From contig JAXDDX010000001.1 of the NCBI GenBank assembly GCA_034670405.1, forward strand, positions 1,267,501 to 1,331,500: a stretch of DNA of 64,000 bases. Reading direction: 5' to 3'. The stretch is from Hoplostethus atlanticus (taxonomy: Eukaryota > Chordata > Actinopteri > Trachichthyiformes > Trachichthyidae). The notes below the pieces were generated by a model that saw only the letters and a list, made by a program, of their open reading frames with translations, was not told where the DNA came from and ran no database searches. Shown here one piece after another: positions 55,101 to 64,000 of the stretch; position 1 is the first letter of the stretch; every line of letters begins with the position of its first letter. Made by a program: the position numbers and the translations under genes.

Positions 55101-57356
55101 GCTTGATAAATTATGACGAGTTGGGGTTTCATTTGATGTCCGATGCGGGTTCAATATCTGCGACACGGAGTACTCAAAATCCAACTGACCGGAATGTTAA
55201 AGACATATCACTTCGAAAAGTTTGTCACGTCAAAAAAAGTTTGGGTCGTATGACAGGCGCCATTGTTTTTTGTATTCAGCTACGGCAAAAATGAAGGGTC
55301 AAACCTGTCCTAGCTGCATTTTGACATTCCAAATTGAAACAGGAAAGTGGTACGGTAAATTTGTAGAAATAACTGATGGCGATGTGGCCGAAGTAGACGT
55401 TATGTTTTAAAATAGTGGAAATGTCTTGTTTAAAATATTGCAATGAGCAAACGCGCGGGCGCACTCGCACAAAAACTTCAAATAAAAATCAGACAGACAC
55501 TTTTCATTTACATTCATTTATAAAAGAGAAATACAACCATACTATAAGCACACATTGTTCTGCATTGTCGAAGTCCTTGATAATGGAGATCAAAATCCTC
55601 ATGCAAATGGGCAAAAAGGAACACTGGAAGACAAATGCACCCACTTATAACAAAACACACTTCCTTAAAGTCAGGAAATGTTTGGTAATGATGATGTTTT
55701 TTCTGTTAAAAACAGAAGTGATACCAGAAAGACACATATTAGCTGGAAAATGATATGGGAATGGCAACAACATACTGCATTGTTTCCACAGAGGCAACGT
55801 CTCTTGTTACTCAATAATACGACAACATACCATTTGGCCAAAAAAGCTCAGTATATATTTTTACAAGGTCTGGGATTTCTATTCTCTTGGGGCATGAAAA
55901 TCATCTTGCAACATAAATGTGAATAAAGAAGGCACCTTAGATTTACTGGTATTACCTTATGGGCCCATCATATTGGTTATAAAACTGTCATAAGAAAGTA
56001 CTTCAAATTGTGACACCCTCTGGGATTGGTGATAAAGTGCCACTGATAAGAACATTACCAATTTAGGAACATGCACCTTCATTCACGCAGACAATCCCAA
56101 CCACACAATGATTCCTGTTGACATCAACAGGCAGAAACACACATTTCAGGTGCTAGTGTTATTAGGTAAAACCTCCCTGGCTAACATACAGTACGTTCAG
56201 ATAAAATCTTGCTCGCTATTGCTAAAATGTACTTCACCCATTTCAGAGGTTCTGTATGACAAAACAGGACATTAGTGCAAATACCTCCATCGAGGTGAAT
56301 TATTTGACTGTGAAGCTCAGGCCTAGATTATTTGGGAGGAAAAAAAAAATGAATCAAAAGGTTACAACATTGTCTCAAAAGATACTGGTGCTATGTTATA
56401 GCCCACTTGATATGAGATACCGACTTGCAGTGATTAACTATTTTTCCATTTGACTACAACTAAATATGTATTGGAAAATCTAAGGGGAAACAATTAAGTG
56501 TTAACATTTGACAGGACACAAGACAGGAGAAAAAAATATGTGCGATACCTACTTTGAAAACACTCGTACCTTGTTACACAATGAGTAAACAGTTACAGAT
56601 TCACATTAGTAAACCTAGTACATACTCCTACCATATGGTTCTGAAATGTTTAAAATGCTACAAATACCACTTTATTGTAAAAGATACACAAATCAGTCAT
56701 AGGATGCCAAGTTAAAACGGCATTGTCACATTTTTTACAGGACAACACCAATGTTGACTGTTGAGAATATATATTTTTTTTAACAATGCACTTTTTTTCT
56801 GGAAAACTAAATGCACATCAAGAATTTCAGAAAGTGTAGCTGCATGACTCTGACAGAAGCAAGCGTACCAATCCTTCCAACTCAATCTCCCCAGTGCAAT
56901 CAAACTCGTCCAACTGCTTGGGTTGTCATATTTGGCTTTTACACTAAGCAGCCTGCTATACTAGCTTATTCAAAGATTGAGTATAGACCAGTTGAATTTT
57001 GTTATCGAGAGCTGATTGGGAGATGTGATGGAAATCAAGGAGTAGAGTATTTCGATATCTTGAGGGCATTCACTTTCCAACTCTTAAAAAACCTAGCTAT
57101 TTATTAAAATATATCCATCTTAGTGTGTGTACTGTATGTGTGTGTGTGTGTGTGTTTGTGTACCGTTCTATGTGTGTGGATATGAGAAAATAATTGGTAT
57201 CTGTAAACTTCTCTCTTTCACTCTGTGCAAACCGCATTTTTTCGAGGAGAGGGATGAGGAGTGGGAGAAGAATGCAGCAGGTTAAATTTGGCAGCGCAGC
57301 AGTTGAAGGAGAGGGGACAGTTATATAGAGAAAGGGAGAATTGTAGCTGGTTTTGC
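55100..57356 (-). other. samtor: samtor 3'UTR plus short gap to tmem168
   Basis: No coding exon is recognised. The gene is head to tail with tmem168, and a long AT-rich 3'UTR is likely. Minus-strand AATAAA candidates are at 57099-57104 and near 56671. A GT tract lies at 57136-57154. Where the UTR ends cannot be decided here. Confidence 0.4.
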
Positions 57357-62419
<5,063 letters not shown>

Positions 62420-62639
62420 AGCACTGCACCGCTGCCGCTGCTGCTGCTTCCCCTTTTTCAGCTGCAATCCGTCCGACACCGGCGAACCGGTGCACCAGGC
62501 AACAACGCGCCAGCTGATTGGTTCTTTTTGACAAACATGCGTTGGAACTGACAGCCCAACGTCCAATCACTGGCCTAAACGCCATAAACGCCTTCCTGTC
62601 AGAATCACAGCTGTTTGTGTGGTCTGCTGCGCGTGCTGT

Positions 62640-63630
62640 GGAGCGTGTAGGTAGGAGCACCTCGCAAACTCCACAATTAATAAAATGATCACATCTGCAA
62701 TATGAGGTGGACAACTTAACACCACTGAGATCTTACGTGGAAAACCATATTATTGATTTTTTATTTTTATCTATTAACTATTTTCAAGGAGTAACACTCA
62801 ATGAATCATATTGCTGCAGTGTTTACTCGGGTAACATTATAATCCATATGTGCTAAGATGTATGACTCAGAAGTAGAACTGCCCAACCAAATTGTACTTT
62901 AAATCGTGGTTCGCTTAGACAAGTTGGGTGTTCAACTGATATTTAGTAGGCCTTCATATTCCTATTTCAGCACAAATACCCTATAAGCCATGTAAGCTCA
63001 TTTAAGAGCCAATTTGAACCGTCTCCCTTCGGTTTCAGCTGGGTCACCTCCTTCCATTTTGAAAATAGCTTAGTCCAAAAAGACATGTTTCTATCATCCT
63101 GCAATGTAAGATTGTGACATGTTTACCAATACTCAGGACATGATGTAACTGTCCCTTCTGCTAAGTCCAGAAAGCACCCGTTTAGAAACCTGGCTTGGAT
63201 GTTAGAGGGAAAAGGGGGTTATCATTGGGGTTATCAAGTGGACATCTCCTACCACATTGAACTAGGCCTACGACACCTCACAAGGCATTCTGGTAGTTCA
63301 TAAAGTATCATGAAACATCAATAGTATACCATGATTCATACAGGTTTAACCACATGCAAAAAGAAAATGAAGGCGTGGAATACTGTGAAACTTCATCTAA
63401 ATCCCACCCACTGCTTTGGAGAAAATAATGTGATTTTGCTGTTAGTTACAATAGACTTTTCTTGAAACTTTGGTAACTTTAAAGCCACAGAGCCTCCTTT
63501 TGCTGTAACATGTTTGGTAGTAGTTAATTGGTAAGTTGGCTAGCAAGCACAAGCAATAGCTAGTAAGCCCATAAAGTTTGAGGTAGTCATTTTAAAATGT
63601 TGTGTATATTTGTTTTACACTTGTTTGCAC
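62640..63630. other. Intergenic region upstream of samtor
   Basis: About 1 kb with no coding exon, RNA gene or clear repeat that I can support. Confidence 0.5.
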
Positions 63631-63631
63631 T

Positions 63632-64000
63632 ACTGTGTCCCTGGCTGAGTCTGTGGTCCCCGCCTGCTTCAAGAGATCCACTATTGTCCCTGTGCCCAAG
63701 AATGCTTCTCCAGCATGCCTAAATGATTATCGACCGGTGGCCCTCACCTCGGTGGTCATGAAATGCTTCGAGAGGCTGATAAAGGACTACATCTGCGCCT
63801 TTCTCCCTTGCTCCATGGACCCGCTGCAGTTTGCTTATCGTCCCAACAGATCCACGGATGATGCTGTCTCCCAGGTACTGCACACCACACTCTCTCATCT
63901 GGACAGCCGGAAGGGGGGCTATGTGAGACTGCTGTTCATTGATTATAGTTCAGCTTTCAACACCATAGTCCCCACCAGACTGGCTGGCAAGCTGATTGAG
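63632..64000 (+). mobile_element. L2-like LINE reverse transcriptase, 5'-truncated, runs off the window
   Basis: One reading frame is open from about 63638 to the end (about 121 codons): [65 protein letters not shown]. These are reverse transcriptase fingers and palm motifs of the L2/jockey-group type, with the first palm aspartate in FIDYSSAFN. No start codon or 5' part is present, so the copy is 5'-truncated near 63632. It has no stop in the visible part, suggesting a fairly young copy. Confidence 0.85.

Overview
This is a nuclear chromosome segment from a bony fish (teleost). The evidence is spliced vertebrate genes with GT/AG introns and protein sequences that read as fish orthologues. 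There are also many long CA/TG microsatellites, L2-type LINE pieces, short DNA-transposon relatives and the common fish repeat core with GCAGACGCTTTTATCC. I cannot name the species. I recognise no bacterial, viral or LTR element.

Layout. Bases 1-14,980 hold no gene I can support. They contain microsatellites, a 12-bp-repeat foldback element (8,591-8,950), three copies of one short TA-flanked inverted-repeat family (9,234-11,823) and some single-copy sequence that may be conserved regulatory DNA. cdkn1c (p57/Kip2-like CDK inhibitor) lies on the minus strand at 16,191-17,006, with a TATA box upstream and a 3'UTR intron. Bases 17,260-24,400 are intergenic and contain an antisense L2 LINE 3' end, other repeats and a diverged duplicate of a non-coding segment from the other side of cdkn1c. 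ptdss2 (phosphatidylserine synthase 2) fills 24,560-50,020 on the plus strand, with 12 coding exons. tmem168 (51,576-54,891, four coding exons) and samtor/bmt2 (57,357-62,419, five coding exons) follow on the minus strand, head to tail. ptdss2 and tmem168 converge tail to tail, with poly(A) signals about 640 bases apart. The window ends inside the reverse transcriptase of an L2-like LINE on the plus strand.

The four genes are not a pathway. Their jobs are cell-cycle braking (cdkn1c), serine base exchange in the ER (ptdss2), a poorly understood membrane protein (tmem168) and an S-adenosylmethionine sensor for mTORC1 (samtor). In human, CDKN1C and PTDSS2 are both on 11p15.5 and TMEM168 and BMT2 are both on 7q31, so the window joins two human neighbourhoods.

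Points worth a second look. (1) The C-terminal half of Tmem168 reads like a caspase/CHAT-type fold, with a His in SGH and a Cys in LDC 41 residues later. (2) Three single-base insertions break otherwise intact coding exons, two in ptdss2 and one in tmem168; they look more like assembly indels than gene death. (3) An uninterrupted (TG)45 ends 41 bases before a ptdss2 exon. (4) Palindromes built on TAACGTTA/TAGCTAAC cluster at the 5' ends of three genes. (5) Two homologous non-coding segments flank cdkn1c. I found no clearly new multi-gene system.
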